From Arthrobacter sp. NEB 688 (GTDB lineage Bacteria; Actinomycetota; Actinomycetes; Actinomycetales; Dermatophilaceae), in NCBI RefSeq assembly GCF_013201035.1, contig NZ_CP053707.1, forward strand, positions 3,844,001-3,908,000: a stretch of 64,000 bases of DNA, in the 5' to 3' direction. The position numbers and the translations under genes were made by a program. The notes under the pieces were generated by a model, which was given only the letters and a program-made list of their open reading frames with translations, was not told the origin of the DNA and ran no database searches. Below are positions 1 to 12,721 of this stretch, in pieces (position 1 is the stretch's first letter; every line of letters starts with the position of its first letter).

Positions 1-294
1 GCGCGCAGCGACGACGAGGACAACTGCTGGCTCACGTGCGTGGTGCTCGACCCGGAGGCCACGAGGGCCACGGCCGACTCCGTCGTCGCACACCTCGGGG
101 CGGCCGACGTCGAGGCACGGCACCTGTGGAAGCCCATGCACCTGCAGCCGATGTACCGCGACGCGCAGATGGCCGACACGGGAACCTGCGCGGACCTGTT
201 CGCCCGGGGCGTCACGCTGCCCAGCGGCTCCGCGCTCGCCGACGACGACATCGAGCGCGTGGTCGAGGTCTTCACGGAGGCGCTCGCCGGGTGA
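1..294 (+). CDS. DegT/DnrJ/EryC1/StrS-type PLP aminotransferase, C-terminal end (partial)
   Basis: This reading frame is open from base 1 and its start lies outside the window, so only the last 97 residues are present. The tail has the pattern NCWLTCV, then RHLWKPMHLQPMY, then LPSGSAL followed by an acidic helix, which I recognise as the C-terminus of PLP-dependent sugar aminotransferases of the DegT/DnrJ/EryC1 family (PglE-like). These enzymes aminate keto-sugar nucleotides for surface glycans. The PLP-lysine domain is not in the window. The convergent neighbour is a priming sugar transferase, which fits a polysaccharide or glycoprotein locus. The exact sugar substrate cannot be told. Confidence 0.85.
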   Translation, partial: ARSDDEDNCWLTCVVLDPEATRATADSVVAHLGAADVEARHLWKPMHLQPMYRDAQMADTGTCADLFARGVTLPSGSALADDDIERVVEVFTEALAG

Positions 295-301
295 GGCCGG
301 C

Positions 302-946
302 TCAGGCCCCGGGGTCCCGCCTGAAGACGGCGAGGGCGGTCAGGGCCAGGTAGCGCACGTCGCCGCGGAGGGACCACGTCTCGACGTACTCCCGGTTGAT
401 CCGCACCTTCTCCGGCCAGATGACGTCGCGGTTGAAGGCCTCGGGGTCCTCGGCCGCCGCGAGCAGCTCCTCCTCGTGGCGGAAGGCGAGGGAGGCCGGT
501 CCCGTGATGCCCGGACGGACGCTCAGGACCAGCCGGTCCGCTCCCGTCAGCCGGTCCGCCCATCCCATCACGTCCGGCCTCGGGCCGACCAGGCTCATCC
601 GGCCCCGGAGGACGTCCACGAGCTGCGGGAGCTCGTCGATCTTCCACGCACGGAAACGGCGCCCCCACGGCGTGATCCGGGGATCCCCGCTGGTGGTGAC
701 CGAGGTCGTCACCGTGGTGGAGGACCGCATGGTGCGGATCTTGTGGACCCGGACGATCCGCCCGTGCCGCCCCACGCGTTCTTGCGCGAAGACGCCCGAC
801 TCCCCCGTGTCACGACGGGCCACCACGATCGCCGCTGCCGAGAGGGGCGCGGTGACGACGAGCGCGACCCCGCCGACCACGATGTCCATCGCGCGCTTGC
901 CGGCAGCCTGCCGCGTAGTCAGGCCTCCCACTGCGAGGTCAGGCAC
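302..946 (-). CDS. Bacterial sugar transferase (polyprenyl-phosphate glycosyl-1-phosphate transferase)
   Basis: About 214 residues. Near the N-terminus the KRAMD motif precedes a single hydrophobic helix, followed by VFAQERVGRHG, HKIRTM, DELPQL and SLVGPRP. These are the hallmarks of the small (PglC/WcaJ-core) monotopic phosphoglycosyl transferases that move a sugar phosphate from a nucleotide sugar to undecaprenyl phosphate and so begin glycan assembly. I chose the GTG at 946 because it overlaps the stop of the upstream sulfotransferase by 8 bases. A GTG at 931 is a second possibility, and a longer ATG at 1006 would run far into the upstream gene. It is the last gene of a three-gene minus-strand operon with the sulfotransferase and glycosyltransferase. 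Confidence 0.88.
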   Translation of the reverse strand: MPDLAVGGLTTRQAAGKRAMDIVVGGVALVVTAPLSAAAIVVARRDTGESGVFAQERVGRHGRIVRVHKIRTMRSSTTVTTSVTTSGDPRITPWGRRFRAWKIDELPQLVDVLRGRMSLVGPRPDVMGWADRLTGADRLVLSVRPGITGPASLAFRHEEELLAAAEDPEAFNRDVIWPEKVRINREYVETWSLRGDVRYLALTALAVFRRDPGA

Positions 947-1811
947 GGCCGTACTTCGCCAAGGTCTCACCGCCGAGCTTCTCGAGCCGAGCCACCGCCT
1001 CCGCACCCAGGCGCTGGCGACCCTTGCCGACGCTCCTCGCCGAGACCGCGCCGGTGTCGATGTCCGCGAGCAGCTGCGGCCGCTCCAGGAAGTCGAGCAG
1101 GCGTGCGGTCCCCGCCCGCGGGTCCGTCACGAAGTCCTCGTACACGACCTCGATGAGCCGGTCGTCCGGCAGCCCGTCCAGCCCGGCGGCCGCCTGCTCG
1201 ACGCAGCGCTGCCACTGGATGAAGGCGAGCTCCTCGAGCGGGTGCTCACGTTGGAGCCGGCGGTGGTCGTGCGGCCGCGGCCCCCACCACGTCCCCACCC
1301 GCAGGTCGCTCTCGTCCTGCCGCACCTCGCCCCGCAGGCGCTGGGTGACCCGCTTGCGCACGAGCGCGGCCGCGTGCCGGGGAAGGTCCAGCGGCGGGAC
1401 GTACCGGGCCTTGCGCAGGGTGTACCCGAGCTCGAACGGTGCGTTCCAGCGTTGCATCGTCGAGGCCGTCGCATCGATGCCGTCCCGACGGATGAAGATG
1501 TACCGAGCATCCGGGAACAGCGCCCGCGTGAAGGGCACGCGCAGGGACACCGCGCACGTCTTCTCGACGACGATCTCGCTCCGGGTACGGCGCCCGACCC
1601 GGTCGAAGGCCCTGCGCATGAAGGCCGAGAGGTCGGGTGTCGCCCGGTCGATGCCGATCTCGTCGTGGGGCACGTCCAGGTTCCCGTGCTTCCAGAGGAG
1701 GTTGACCTCGTCGCAGTCCCAGGTTCCCAACCCCGGGGCGCTGGTGAGCAGGTCCCGCAGCATGTTCGTCCCGGACCTCGGTGCCCCGACGATGATGACG
1801 TACTCGCTCAT
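939..1811 (-). CDS. PAPS-dependent sulfotransferase family protein
   Basis: About 290 residues. The N-terminal GAPRSGTNMLRDLL motif is the 5'-phosphosulfate-binding loop of sulfotransferases. FIRRDGIDATAS about 110 residues later fits the 3'-phosphate-binding site. The ATG at 1811 overlaps the upstream glycosyltransferase stop in an ATGA, and an upstream in-frame ATG would bury most of that gene's end, so 1811 is preferred. Members move sulfate from PAPS to a hydroxyl or amine. Here the setting between a glycosyltransferase and a priming sugar transferase suggests sulfation of a surface glycan or glycolipid (inference). The acceptor is unknown. Confidence 0.85.
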   Translation of the reverse strand: MSEYVIIVGAPRSGTNMLRDLLTSAPGLGTWDCDEVNLLWKHGNLDVPHDEIGIDRATPDLSAFMRRAFDRVGRRTRSEIVVEKTCAVSLRVPFTRALFPDARYIFIRRDGIDATASTMQRWNAPFELGYTLRKARYVPPLDLPRHAAALVRKRVTQRLRGEVRQDESDLRVGTWWGPRPHDHRRLQREHPLEELAFIQWQRCVEQAAAGLDGLPDDRLIEVVYEDFVTDPRAGTARLLDFLERPQLLADIDTGAVSARSVGKGRQRLGAEAVARLEKLGGETLAKYGRA

Positions 1812-3034
1812 GCCGTCCGCTCCTGCTCGACCCGTCGAGCCGCCGCGACCTCGCCCAGCAGGCCACTCCACCGCTCGAGGAGCCGGTCCTTGGCGAACGT
1901 CCTCTCGTAGTGCTCCCGGACCCGTCGGCACCGGGCCTCGTGCCTCCCGGACGCCAGCTCGTCGAAGGCTTGGGCCATCGCGGACGCCAGCCCCTCGACG
2001 TCACCCGGTTCCACCGCCCAGCCCAGACCCTCGGTCACGGTCGACGAGCCCAGCTCGGTGTCGCCCTCGCAGACGACCAGCAGGGGGAGTCCCTGCTCGG
2101 CGTACGTCGCCGTCTTGCTCGGGTAGGCGTAACGCGCCACCTCGGGAGCGAGGGACACCACGCCCACGTGGGCGCTGCGCATGAGGGCGCGCGCAGCGCT
2201 CGGGGGCCCAGGCGGAAGGACCAGCACCCGGTCCTGCCGGTCGGTCGGGAGCGCCGAGACGGCGCGGTCGACCTCGGTCCGGGCCCGCCCCTCCCCCATC
2301 AGCACCAGCTCGGCGTCGACGTGGGACGGGAGGCGGCCCACGCTGGCGACCAGGTCGGCCAGCCCCTGGAAGCGCCCGAAGTTGCCGGTGAACACGACCC
2401 GCAGCCGTCCGCTCGCCGGCTCGGGGAGCGGACTGGGCTGACCGTCGTCGTCCCCCAGCGAGAAGTTGTTGAGCACCGAGGTCCGATCGGCGAGGCGCGG
2501 GTCGCGCGCCTCGACGGCTCGCCGCATGTCCTCGCTGAGGACGACCACCCGGGAGGCCCGACGCATCGTCGCGGTGTCGAGGCGCAGCAGCAGGCGGTAG
2601 ACCCACGGTCGGGCGAACTCACCGGACAGGCGTCCGATCTCGGGGTGGAGGTCCATGCAGTGGTAGACGAACGCGGCCCGCCGCCACCGGGCGACCAGCG
2701 AGACGGCGACGCCGAGGGTCACCTGGGGCGCCGTCGAGCACGTGATCACGTCCGGCCGCTCGCCGCGCAGCAGACGCAGCGCCACCCCGAGCGGGAAGAC
2801 CACGAGGTTCGCCGGTTGCGCCGGCAGCGGTCCCCCCTCCGCGACGACGGGGACGCGCGAGACGCGCACGCCCCCGACGGTCCGACCACCCCGCCCGTCC
2901 GTACCGGTCGTGCGGGCCGTGACGACCTCGACCTCGTGGCCCCGGGAGACCCAGTCGGTCGCCATCTCCCTCAGGAAGGTGGCGTAGGGAGGGGTGTCCG
3001 GCCAGAAGTAGCGATGGACCGCGCGGATCCGCAC
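1808..3034 (-). CDS. GT4-family glycosyltransferase (WbuB-like)
   Basis: About 408 residues starting at a GTG at 3034, which has a good ribosome site (GGAGGGG, 10 bases upstream). The N-terminus (RYFWPDTPPYATFLREM) is the acceptor-side Rossmann half of GT4 enzymes. The C-terminal half has VFTGNFGRFQGL, LVLMGEGRAR and YPSKTATYAEQGLPLLVV, the nucleotide-sugar half with the conserved glutamate region. The open frame extends upstream to 5515, but that part is antisense to icd and is not coding. It is the first gene of the minus-strand operon and is coupled to the sulfotransferase by ATGA. It likely adds a sugar to a lipid-linked glycan at the cytoplasmic membrane. Confidence 0.88.
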   Translation of the reverse strand: MRIRAVHRYFWPDTPPYATFLREMATDWVSRGHEVEVVTARTTGTDGRGGRTVGGVRVSRVPVVAEGGPLPAQPANLVVFPLGVALRLLRGERPDVITCSTAPQVTLGVAVSLVARWRRAAFVYHCMDLHPEIGRLSGEFARPWVYRLLLRLDTATMRRASRVVVLSEDMRRAVEARDPRLADRTSVLNNFSLGDDDGQPSPLPEPASGRLRVVFTGNFGRFQGLADLVASVGRLPSHVDAELVLMGEGRARTEVDRAVSALPTDRQDRVLVLPPGPPSAARALMRSAHVGVVSLAPEVARYAYPSKTATYAEQGLPLLVVCEGDTELGSSTVTEGLGWAVEPGDVEGLASAMAQAFDELASGRHEARCRRVREHYERTFAKDRLLERWSGLLGEVAAARRVEQERTA

Positions 3035-3160
3035 GCCTGACCAACCCCTCCGTGACGACGCACTGTCGTGGGCGACAGCGTCGGGGACCGAGCATAGCCG
3101 CGCCCGGTCGGCCGTCCGGGCGGGCCGTGGCGGGCGCTGGCCACCCCCGACCGACTCCGC

Positions 3161-5434
<2,274 letters not shown>

Positions 5435-5452
5435 CCGCAGGCACGTCACGCC

Positions 5453-5489
5453 GGAGGCCGGGTCCACCACGACGGTGGGCCCGGCCTCC
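5453..5489 (+). terminator. icd terminator hairpin
   Basis: A 16-bp stem (5453-5468 with 5474-5489, one T-G wobble) closes a 5-base loop 18 bases after the icd stop. There is no U-run, as is common for actinobacterial terminators. Confidence 0.8.
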
Positions 5490-5587
5490 GTCGTCCCCGG
5501 GGCGGGTCGTACCACCCGCGCGACACGTCCCGCCCGACCCTCGACGGACCGGTGCGCCGCGGCCCGTCACGCGCCACACTGGGCGCC

Positions 5588-6403
5588 ATGACCTCTCCCA
5601 CGATGGTGCAGCGGCTCGGCGCCGAGCTGCTCGGCACGTTCTGGCTCGTGTTCGGCGGCTGCGGGTCGGCCGTCTTCGCGGCGACCTACCTCGCCCCCAA
5701 CGTCGTCGCCGGCCAGAGCGTGCAGCTCGGCATCGGCTTCGTCGGGGTCGCGCTCGCCTTCGGCCTCACCGTGATGACGATGGCCTACGCCGTCGGCCAC
5801 GTCTCGGGCGCGCACTTCAACCCGGCCGTGACGATCGGCGTCGCCGTCGCGCGGCGCTTCGAGTGGCGCGACGTGCCGGCCTACGTCGTCACCCAGGTGG
5901 TCGGCGGCCTCCTCGGCGGGCTCGCCGTCTGGGGCATCGCCCGCGGCAAGGACGGCTTCAGCGCCGAGGGCAACCTCGCCGCCAACGGCTTCGGCGAGCA
6001 CTCCCCCGGCGGCTACTCGCTCGTCGCGGTGTTCGTCGCCGAGGCCCTGCTCACCGCTGTGTTCGTCTACGTCATCCTCGGCGCCACCGACTCGCGCGCG
6101 CCCGAGGGCTTCGCGCCCATCGCGATCGGGCTGGCGCTCACGCTGATCCACCTCATCTCCATCCCGATCTCCAACACCTCGGTCAACCCGGCCCGCTCCA
6201 CCGGCGTCGCGTTCTTCAACGGCGCCGGCGCCCCCGGGCAGCTGTGGGTGTTCTGGCTGGCGCCGATCTTCGGCGCGGCCATCGCCGGAGCGACCTTCCA
6301 CCTCATCACCGGCGTCGACCGCCGCGACCGCGACATCTCCGGCGAGATCGAGGCCGAGGACGTCCGCGTCGCCGACGGCGTCGACCCCGACGCCGCCCGC
6401 TGA
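5588..6403 (+). CDS. aqpZ: Aquaporin Z-type water channel (MIP family)
   Basis: About 271 residues with six predicted membrane helices. The two channel signatures are [10 protein letters not shown] (NPA at residues 78-80) and SVNPARSTG (NPA at 200-202). The second region reads NPARS, and the overall layout is that of water-selective AqpZ rather than the longer glycerol facilitators. The ATG at 5588 is preferred because a -10-like CACACT ends 6 bases before it (leaderless). An ATG at 5603 is an alternative, and the 5552 start would add a non-conserved tail. It sits alone between the icd terminator and mdh. The C-terminus is acidic and cytoplasmic. Confidence 0.93.
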   Translation: MTSPTMVQRLGAELLGTFWLVFGGCGSAVFAATYLAPNVVAGQSVQLGIGFVGVALAFGLTVMTMAYAVGHVSGAHFNPAVTIGVAVARRFEWRDVPAYVVTQVVGGLLGGLAVWGIARGKDGFSAEGNLAANGFGEHSPGGYSLVAVFVAEALLTAVFVYVILGATDSRAPEGFAPIAIGLALTLIHLISIPISNTSVNPARSTGVAFFNGAGAPGQLWVFWLAPIFGAAIAGATFHLITGVDRRDRDISGEIEAEDVRVADGVDPDAAR

Positions 6404-6477
6404 CCCCGACGGCGGCCGGGCGGGAGTGGCCAACCCCACCCGGCCGCGCCTGCGGGCCGTGGGGGTCGCGCTGATAG

Positions 6478-7512
<1,035 letters not shown>

Positions 7513-7531
7513 GCCCGGGCCGCCCGGCCAC

Positions 7532-7589
7532 CACGCAGAAGATCCCGCCCCTCCGCGACGTGTCGCGGCGGGGCGGGATCTTCTGCGTG
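7532..7589. terminator. Bidirectional terminator between mdh and the antiporter gene
   Basis: A perfect 20-bp stem (7532-7551 with 7570-7589) continues, after one mismatch, into a 7-bp stem (7553-7559 with 7562-7568). This gives a near-continuous 27-bp hairpin in the 87-bp gap between two convergent genes. Confidence 0.85.
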
Positions 7590-7599
7590 AGGGGTGCCG

Positions 7600-8724
7600 C
7601 TACGGGGACATCGAGAGGAAGAGGAAGGCCGCGAGCAGCGTCAGGTGCACCGTGCCCTGCAGGCGCGTCGCCCGCCCCGGGACGACGGTCAGCACGGCCG
7701 CGACCATCGTGATCGACAGCAGGACGATCTGGGTCGGCCCCAGCCCGAGGTGCAGCGGGGTCGGCACCCAGATGGACGCCACCGCGAGGGTCGGGATGGT
7801 CAGGCCGATCGAGGCCATGGCCGAGCCCATCGCCAGGTTGAGCGAGACCTGGATGCGCCCGCGCCGGGCCGCGTTGGCCGCCGCGATCGTCTCGGGCAGG
7901 AGCACGAGCAGCGCGATGACGACACCGACGAACGACACCGGCAGCCCCGCGGCCAGCACCGCCGACTCGATGGCCGGCGACTCGATCTTCGCGAGCCCCA
8001 CGACGCCGACGAGCGAGACCAGCAGCAGCACGAGCGCGGTCAGCGCCTCGCGGTCCGTGGGCGGGTCTGCGTGGTCCTCGTCGTCCGCGGACAGCTGGAC
8101 CGGCTTGCCCTGCTGGGAGACCGGGAGGAAGAAGTCGCGGTGGCGGACGGTCTGGGTGACGACGAACGCCGCGTAGAGGCTGAGCGAGGCGACCGCAGCG
8201 AAGACGAGCTGCGGGCCGGTGAACTCGGGCCCGGGCTGCCCCGTGGTGAACGTCGGCAGCACGAGACACGTCGCGGCGAGGGCGGCCACCGTGGCCAGCG
8301 CCCCGCCGGTGCCCTCGGCGTTGAAGCGGGCGAACCCGAACTGGCGGGCGCCGATGATGATGGACAGGCCCATGATCCCGTTGACGGTGATCATCACCGC
8401 CGCGAAGACGGTGTCGCGGGCCAGCGTCGCCGCCTCGTCACCCCCGCTGAGCATGAGCGTGACGATGAGCGAGACCTCGATGACGGTGACGGCCACCGCG
8501 AGGACGAGCGAGCCGAACGGCTCCCCGACCCGGTGGGCGACCACCTCGGCGTGGTGCACGGCGGCGAGCACCGCGAGGGCCAGGAGGATCGCGACGAGGA
8601 CGACGACGACGGGGCCGATGTCGCGGCCCCACGTCAGGGCGAGGGCGACGAGCGCGACGACCGGGGCGGCCGTCCACGTCCTCGCGGCCATCGGGTGGGT
8701 GCCGGCGGCGGCCACCTCAGCCAC
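7600..8724 (-). CDS. ChaA/CaX-type Ca2+(Na+)/H+ antiporter
   Basis: About 374 residues with roughly eleven hydrophobic segments. Two related halves carry the alpha-repeat-like motifs of cation/proton exchangers: [20 protein letters not shown] in the N-terminal half and [20 protein letters not shown] in the C-terminal half, each with the acidic ion-binding residue. An acidic loop ([14 protein letters not shown]) joins the halves. It should export Ca2+ or Na+ in exchange for protons at the cytoplasmic membrane. The GTG at 8724 overlaps the folD stop by 8 bases (GTGGCTGA), which suggests coupling. An ATG at 8691 is an alternative. Confidence 0.88.
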   Translation of the reverse strand: MAEVAAAGTHPMAARTWTAAPVVALVALALTWGRDIGPVVVVLVAILLALAVLAAVHHAEVVAHRVGEPFGSLVLAVAVTVIEVSLIVTLMLSGGDEAATLARDTVFAAVMITVNGIMGLSIIIGARQFGFARFNAEGTGGALATVAALAATCLVLPTFTTGQPGPEFTGPQLVFAAVASLSLYAAFVVTQTVRHRDFFLPVSQQGKPVQLSADDEDHADPPTDREALTALVLLLVSLVGVVGLAKIESPAIESAVLAAGLPVSFVGVVIALLVLLPETIAAANAARRGRIQVSLNLAMGSAMASIGLTIPTLAVASIWVPTPLHLGLGPTQIVLLSITMVAAVLTVVPGRATRLQGTVHLTLLAAFLFLSMSP

Positions 8725-9598
8725 CCCCGGGGTGCACGCCGGCGGCGCGCTCGGCGGCCTCGACGACGTTGGAGAGGAGCATCGCGCGGGTCATCGGCCC
8801 GACCCCGCCGGGGTTGGGGCTGACGAAGCCCGCGACGTCCCACACGTCGTCGGCGACGTCGCCGGCGACCTTGCCCTTGCCGGTCTCCTCGTCGACGATC
8901 CGCGAGACGCCGACGTCGAGCACGGCCGCGCCGGGCTTGACCATCGCGGCCGTGATGATGCCGGGCACGCCGGCTGCCGCGATGACGACGTCGGCCTGGC
9001 GGACCTCGGCGGCGAGGTCGCGGGTGCCGGTGTGGCACAGGGTGACGGTGGCGTTCTCGGAGCGCCGCGTGAGGATGAGCCCGAGCGGGCGGCCGACGGT
9101 CAGGCCGCGCCCGACGACGACGACCTTGGCGCCGGCGATCGGCACGTCGTAGCGGCGCAGGAGCTCGATGCACCCGACCGGGGTGCAGGGCAGCGGCGCG
9201 GGCTCGCCGAGGACGAGCCAGCCGAGGTTGGTCGGATGCAGGCCGTCGACGTCCTTGGCCGGGTCGACCGCGGACAGGATCGCGTTCTCGTCCAGGCCGG
9301 TCGGCTGCTGGACGATGAAGCCCGTGCACGCGGGGTCCTCGTTGAGCTCGCGCACGACCGCGAGGACGTCGTCGAGGGAGGAGGTCGCCGGCAGGTCGCG
9401 GCGGATCGAGTGGATGCCGATCTCGGCGCAGTCGCGGTGCTTGGCGCCGACGTACCACTGGCTGCCGGGGTCCTCCCCGACGAGCACCGTGCCCAGACCG
9501 GGCACGACCCCCCGTTCCGCGAGGGCGGCCACGCGCGCGCGCAGCTCCTCCTTGATCGTCGCGAGGATGGCCTTGCCGTCGAGTGTCGTGGCGGTCAC
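8717..9598 (-). CDS. folD: Bifunctional methylene-THF dehydrogenase/cyclohydrolase
   Basis: About 293 residues. Typical blocks are [18 protein letters not shown] (YVxxK catalytic lysine), GFIVQQPTG (standing for the usual QLPLP), [22 protein letters not shown] (NADP site) and [16 protein letters not shown]. The enzyme interconverts methylene-, methenyl- and formyl-THF and so supplies formyl-THF to the purine genes purN and purH found elsewhere in the window. The GTG at 9598 has GGGAGA upstream. The earlier in-frame ATG at 9655 would add a non-conserved tail. It is the first gene of a two-gene operon with the antiporter. Confidence 0.96.
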   Translation of the reverse strand: MTATTLDGKAILATIKEELRARVAALAERGVVPGLGTVLVGEDPGSQWYVGAKHRDCAEIGIHSIRRDLPATSSLDDVLAVVRELNEDPACTGFIVQQPTGLDENAILSAVDPAKDVDGLHPTNLGWLVLGEPAPLPCTPVGCIELLRRYDVPIAGAKVVVVGRGLTVGRPLGLILTRRSENATVTLCHTGTRDLAAEVRQADVVIAAAGVPGIITAAMVKPGAAVLDVGVSRIVDEETGKGKVAGDVADDVWDVAGFVSPNPGGVGPMTRAMLLSNVVEAAERAAGVHPGGG

Positions 9599-9675
9599 CC
9601 GCCCAGTCTCCCATCGACACGGGGTGGTCGGCCACGGCGTCCCGAGCGGGTGCACGGCCGGTGCGAGGTCGGGAC

Positions 9676-9716
9676 GGTCGGCGGGGCGGCCCCTCTGCTA
9701 CGCCGCCCCACCGACC
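9676..9716 (-). terminator. Probable terminator of the fdrA-like operon
   Basis: A 15-bp stem with one mismatch (9676-9690 with 9702-9716) lies downstream of the last gene of the minus-strand operon and upstream of folD. A second small hairpin follows at about 9720-9750. No gene is seen in 9599-9827. Confidence 0.55.
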
Positions 9717-9827
9717 CCCGGGCCCGGCCCTCCTCTGTCAGGAGCCGGGCACGGTCGGGGGTTCGGAGGGATGCGCGTCACCGGATGGGCCCCGGCCCGA
9801 ACTTTCCGCGGGACGGGAGGAGCCCGT

Positions 9828-11234
9828 TCAGCGCGGGACGGCCTCCGCGAGGGCCTCGACGGCCTGCGTGAAGCACTGCTCCGGCGGCGTGACGAGCCCG
9901 GCGCCGACCTGCCCGGTGCCCGCGACGCGGCCGGCCATCCCCGTGTTGATCTGGGGCAGCTCGCCGGTGCGGACGACCTTGGTCACGTCGATGCCGACCG
10001 GCGTCCCGCGGAAGCCGAGCACGGGCACCTGGTAGATCGGGTGCTCGCCGACGGTCACCTCGTACATCCGGCGGGTCGCGGCCAGGGCGAACGGCACGTC
10101 GCCCCCGACGAAGCGGACGATGGCGGGCGCCGCGGCCATCGCGAAGCCGCCGATGCCGCCGGTCTCGGTGATCGCCGAGTCGCCGATGTCGGGGTTGGCG
10201 TCGTCGGGTCCGTACTCGCCGAGGAAGAGCCCCTGCGGGGTGTTCGCCGGCCCGGTGAACCAGCGCTCGCCGGTGCCGGAGACGCGGATGCCGAAGTCGG
10301 TGCCGTTGCGCGCCATCGTCGTGACGACGGTCGAGCCGGGGATGCCCTCGGCCGCGAGGGTCGCCAGCTTGCAGGCGGGCATCCCGAGGTTGAGGAAGAA
10401 GTGCTCGTTCGCGCCGGAGAAGCGCACGGCCTCGGCGACCTCGGTCGGGGAGGCGTCGGCGGTGATCATCCCGGGCAGCAGCTCGCGCAGGAGCATGAGC
10501 GAGCCGGCCCGGTTGCGGTTGTGGCCCTCGTCGCCCATCTGGAGCATCTGGGCGACGATCGCGCGGATGTCGATGGGGCCCGTGCTGCGGACGGCCTGGC
10601 GCAGGATCGGGCCGAGGACGTCGCCCATCCAGCGCAGGCGCTCGACGACCTCGGGGCCGTACGCGCCGTAGCGCAGCACCTTGCCCAGGCCCTCGTTGAG
10701 CGAGCACCACGAGGTGTTGTCGTGCACCTCGTCGCGCAGCACGTAGGTCCACATCGACGGGCTGACCACACCGGCCATCGGGCCGACGGCGCCGCGGTGG
10801 TGGCAGGGCTCGAGCTCGAACTCGCCTGCGGCGAGGCGCTGCTCGGCGTCCTCGGCGGTGTCGGCGAGACCCTCGAGGAGGACGGCGCCGATGAGCGCGC
10901 CGCGCAGCGGGCCGGACGCGCGGTCCCACTCGATGGGCGGGCCGGCGTGCAGGAAGGTGCCGCGCTCGAGGCCGAGCGCCTCGGAGGCCGGGGCGACGTC
11001 GACGAGGGTGGCCTCGGCGGCGGTCATCCGGGCGAGCGCGGTGGCGTTGGCCTCCTCGCGGCGCGGGTCGGCCATGACCCGGGCGAGGGCGTCCTCGGTG
11101 CCGGGCATCGGCGGGTGCCAGCCGGCGTCGGTGACGGGCACCGCCTGGTCGCGCAGGGCGTCGGCGAACAGGGCGACCCCGGAGGTCGCGACGACCGGGT
11201 CGGCAGCGAGCAGGCCGCGGAGCGGGGCGGTCAT
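9828..11234 (-). CDS. DUF1116 protein, AllG/YlbE-like subunit of a carbamoyltransferase complex
   Basis: About 468 residues. It belongs to the DUF1116 (YlbE) family, with conserved stretches such as NTSWCSLNEGLGKVLRYG, GDEGHNRNRAG, ANEHFFLNLGMPACK and TMARNGTDFGIRVSGTG. In E. coli the three genes fdrA-ylbE-ylbF (allFGH) are reported to encode oxamate carbamoyltransferase, which phosphorolyses oxalurate to oxamate and carbamoyl phosphate. The same three families occur here in one operon with ATGA overlaps (this ATG at 11234 overlaps the FdrA stop). I infer a carbamoyltransferase of the same chemistry. The substrate may differ, since no allantoin genes are in the window. Confidence 0.85.
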   Translation of the reverse strand: MTAPLRGLLAADPVVATSGVALFADALRDQAVPVTDAGWHPPMPGTEDALARVMADPRREEANATALARMTAAEATLVDVAPASEALGLERGTFLHAGPPIEWDRASGPLRGALIGAVLLEGLADTAEDAEQRLAAGEFELEPCHHRGAVGPMAGVVSPSMWTYVLRDEVHDNTSWCSLNEGLGKVLRYGAYGPEVVERLRWMGDVLGPILRQAVRSTGPIDIRAIVAQMLQMGDEGHNRNRAGSLMLLRELLPGMITADASPTEVAEAVRFSGANEHFFLNLGMPACKLATLAAEGIPGSTVVTTMARNGTDFGIRVSGTGERWFTGPANTPQGLFLGEYGPDDANPDIGDSAITETGGIGGFAMAAAPAIVRFVGGDVPFALAATRRMYEVTVGEHPIYQVPVLGFRGTPVGIDVTKVVRTGELPQINTGMAGRVAGTGQVGAGLVTPPEQCFTQAVEALAEAVPR

Positions 11235-12721
11235 CGGGCACCTCCGAGCAGGGTGACGGCGTGCCGGGTGGCCGCCGCGTTGGACAGGAAGACGGACGCG
11301 CCGCCGGCGGCGAGCGCCTCGGCGCAGCGGCTGCGGCCCTGCGGGTCGGCGTCGGTCCCGGTGAGGGAGACGACGACCGGGAGCGCGCGGCCGGCGGCGT
11401 GGGCGGTCTCGCGGGCGGACCGGATCGCGTCGGCGAGCTCGCCGGCGGGGTCGGGGTGGGCGCCGTGGCCGAGGACGAGGTCGAGGAGGAGGACGCCGCA
11501 GGTCGGGTCCGCCGCCTCGGCGGCGATGCGCTCCATCCGCAGGGTCGGGTCGATCATCGGGTGGGCCCGGCCACGGGTGAGCTCGTCGGCGCCGAAGTCG
11601 ACGACGACGTGGCCCGCGTCGGTGAGGCCGGCGCCGAGCGCCGGCTCGTGGCCGAGGTTGGAGGCGATGGGGCCGAGCGCGTCGGTGGCGACGAGCAGCG
11701 ACTCCTCGGCGAGCGTGCCGCCGCAGAAGAGGCCGCGCAGCGAGGGGCCGACGGGGAGCGTGGCGTCGTCCGGTGCCGCGGTCGTCGCGGGCCACTCGGG
11801 CACGGTGACGCCCTCGGCGGCCAGGGCCTGCTCGACGGCGGCGGTGAGGTCGGGACGGCCGGCACCGAGGGTCGCCCAGTGCACGCGCAGACCGAGGTCG
11901 GCGACCTCCGCGCGCACGGTCTCGAGGACGGCTTCGTCCGGGGGCTTGGAGACGACGAGCACCCACTCGGTGGAGGCGTCCTCGGCGAGGGCGCGCAGGG
12001 CCTGCCGGGTGGAGCGCCCGCCGACGGCGGCCTTGAGGTCGCGGCCACCGACGCCGAGGCAGTGGCTGACGCCGACCCCCGCGGCCTCGAGCAGGCACAT
12101 CGCCTGCTGCGCACCGGTGCCCGACGCGGCGACGATGCCGACGGGGCCCTGGCGCACGACGTTGGCGAAGCCGAGGGCGACCCCGCCGACGAGCGCGGTG
12201 CCGCAGTCGGGGCCCATGACGAGGACGTCAGCGGCGGCCGCCGCGTCCTTGAGCGCGATCTCGTCCTCGACGGACACGTTGTCGGAGAACAGCATCACCG
12301 AGGCGCCGGCGGAGATCGCGTCGTAGGTCTCGGTGACGGCGTGCGCGCCCGGGACCGAGACGACCGCGAGGCCGGCACCCGAGCGGCGGACGGCCGAGCC
12401 GAGGGTCGCCGGCGGCACCTCGTCGGCCGCGCCGGTGTCGGAGGAGGTGGCCGAGAGGGCGCGCAGGGCGTCCTCGACGGCGGCGAGACCGCTCTCGACG
12501 CCGGCCTCGTCGTCCGCGCGGACGGCCACGACGAGGTCGTTCGGCCCGGCGTCGGCCGGCACCTCGAAGCCCATCTGCCCCAGGACGTCGACGTTGAGCT
12601 CGGTGGCCATCGCGACCTGGGCGGCCTGCACCCCCGGGGCGCCGGCGACGCTGCGGGAGACCTGCATGAGGCTCACCGAGTCGTGGTAAGCCCCTCGACG
12701 GAGCTCGACGTGGACGGTCAT
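11231..12721 (-). CDS. fdrA: FdrA/AllF-like acyl-CoA-synthetase-fold subunit of a carbamoyltransferase
   Basis: About 496 residues. FdrA proteins are built from domains related to the succinyl-CoA synthetase subunits. Visible here are VMGPDCGTALVGG, GIVAASGTGAQQAM near residue 200 and SHCLGVGGRDL (the SucD-like Rossmann part), then GLFCGGTLAEE and ASNLGHE in the C-terminal half. The N-terminal 100 residues (ELRRGAYHDSVSLMQVS) are typical of FdrA and separate it from SucD. It overlaps both neighbours by ATGA and should form a complex with them. The probable reaction is transfer of a carbamoyl group between a ureido acid and phosphate. It is not a second succinyl-CoA synthetase. Confidence 0.88.
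   Translation of the reverse strand: MTVHVELRRGAYHDSVSLMQVSRSVAGAPGVQAAQVAMATELNVDVLGQMGFEVPADAGPNDLVVAVRADDEAGVESGLAAVEDALRALSATSSDTGAADEVPPATLGSAVRRSGAGLAVVSVPGAHAVTETYDAISAGASVMLFSDNVSVEDEIALKDAAAAADVLVMGPDCGTALVGGVALGFANVVRQGPVGIVAASGTGAQQAMCLLEAAGVGVSHCLGVGGRDLKAAVGGRSTRQALRALAEDASTEWVLVVSKPPDEAVLETVRAEVADLGLRVHWATLGAGRPDLTAAVEQALAAEGVTVPEWPATTAAPDDATLPVGPSLRGLFCGGTLAEESLLVATDALGPIASNLGHEPALGAGLTDAGHVVVDFGADELTRGRAHPMIDPTLRMERIAAEAADPTCGVLLLDLVLGHGAHPDPAGELADAIRSARETAHAAGRALPVVVSLTGTDADPQGRSRCAEALAAGGASVFLSNAAATRHAVTLLGGAR

Noticed and set aside
11231..12721. A second succinyl-CoA synthetase alpha subunit
   Set aside because: The SucD-like fold is present, but the N-terminal domain and the DUF1116 and DUF2877 neighbours are those of FdrA. 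The true sucD is at 50226.
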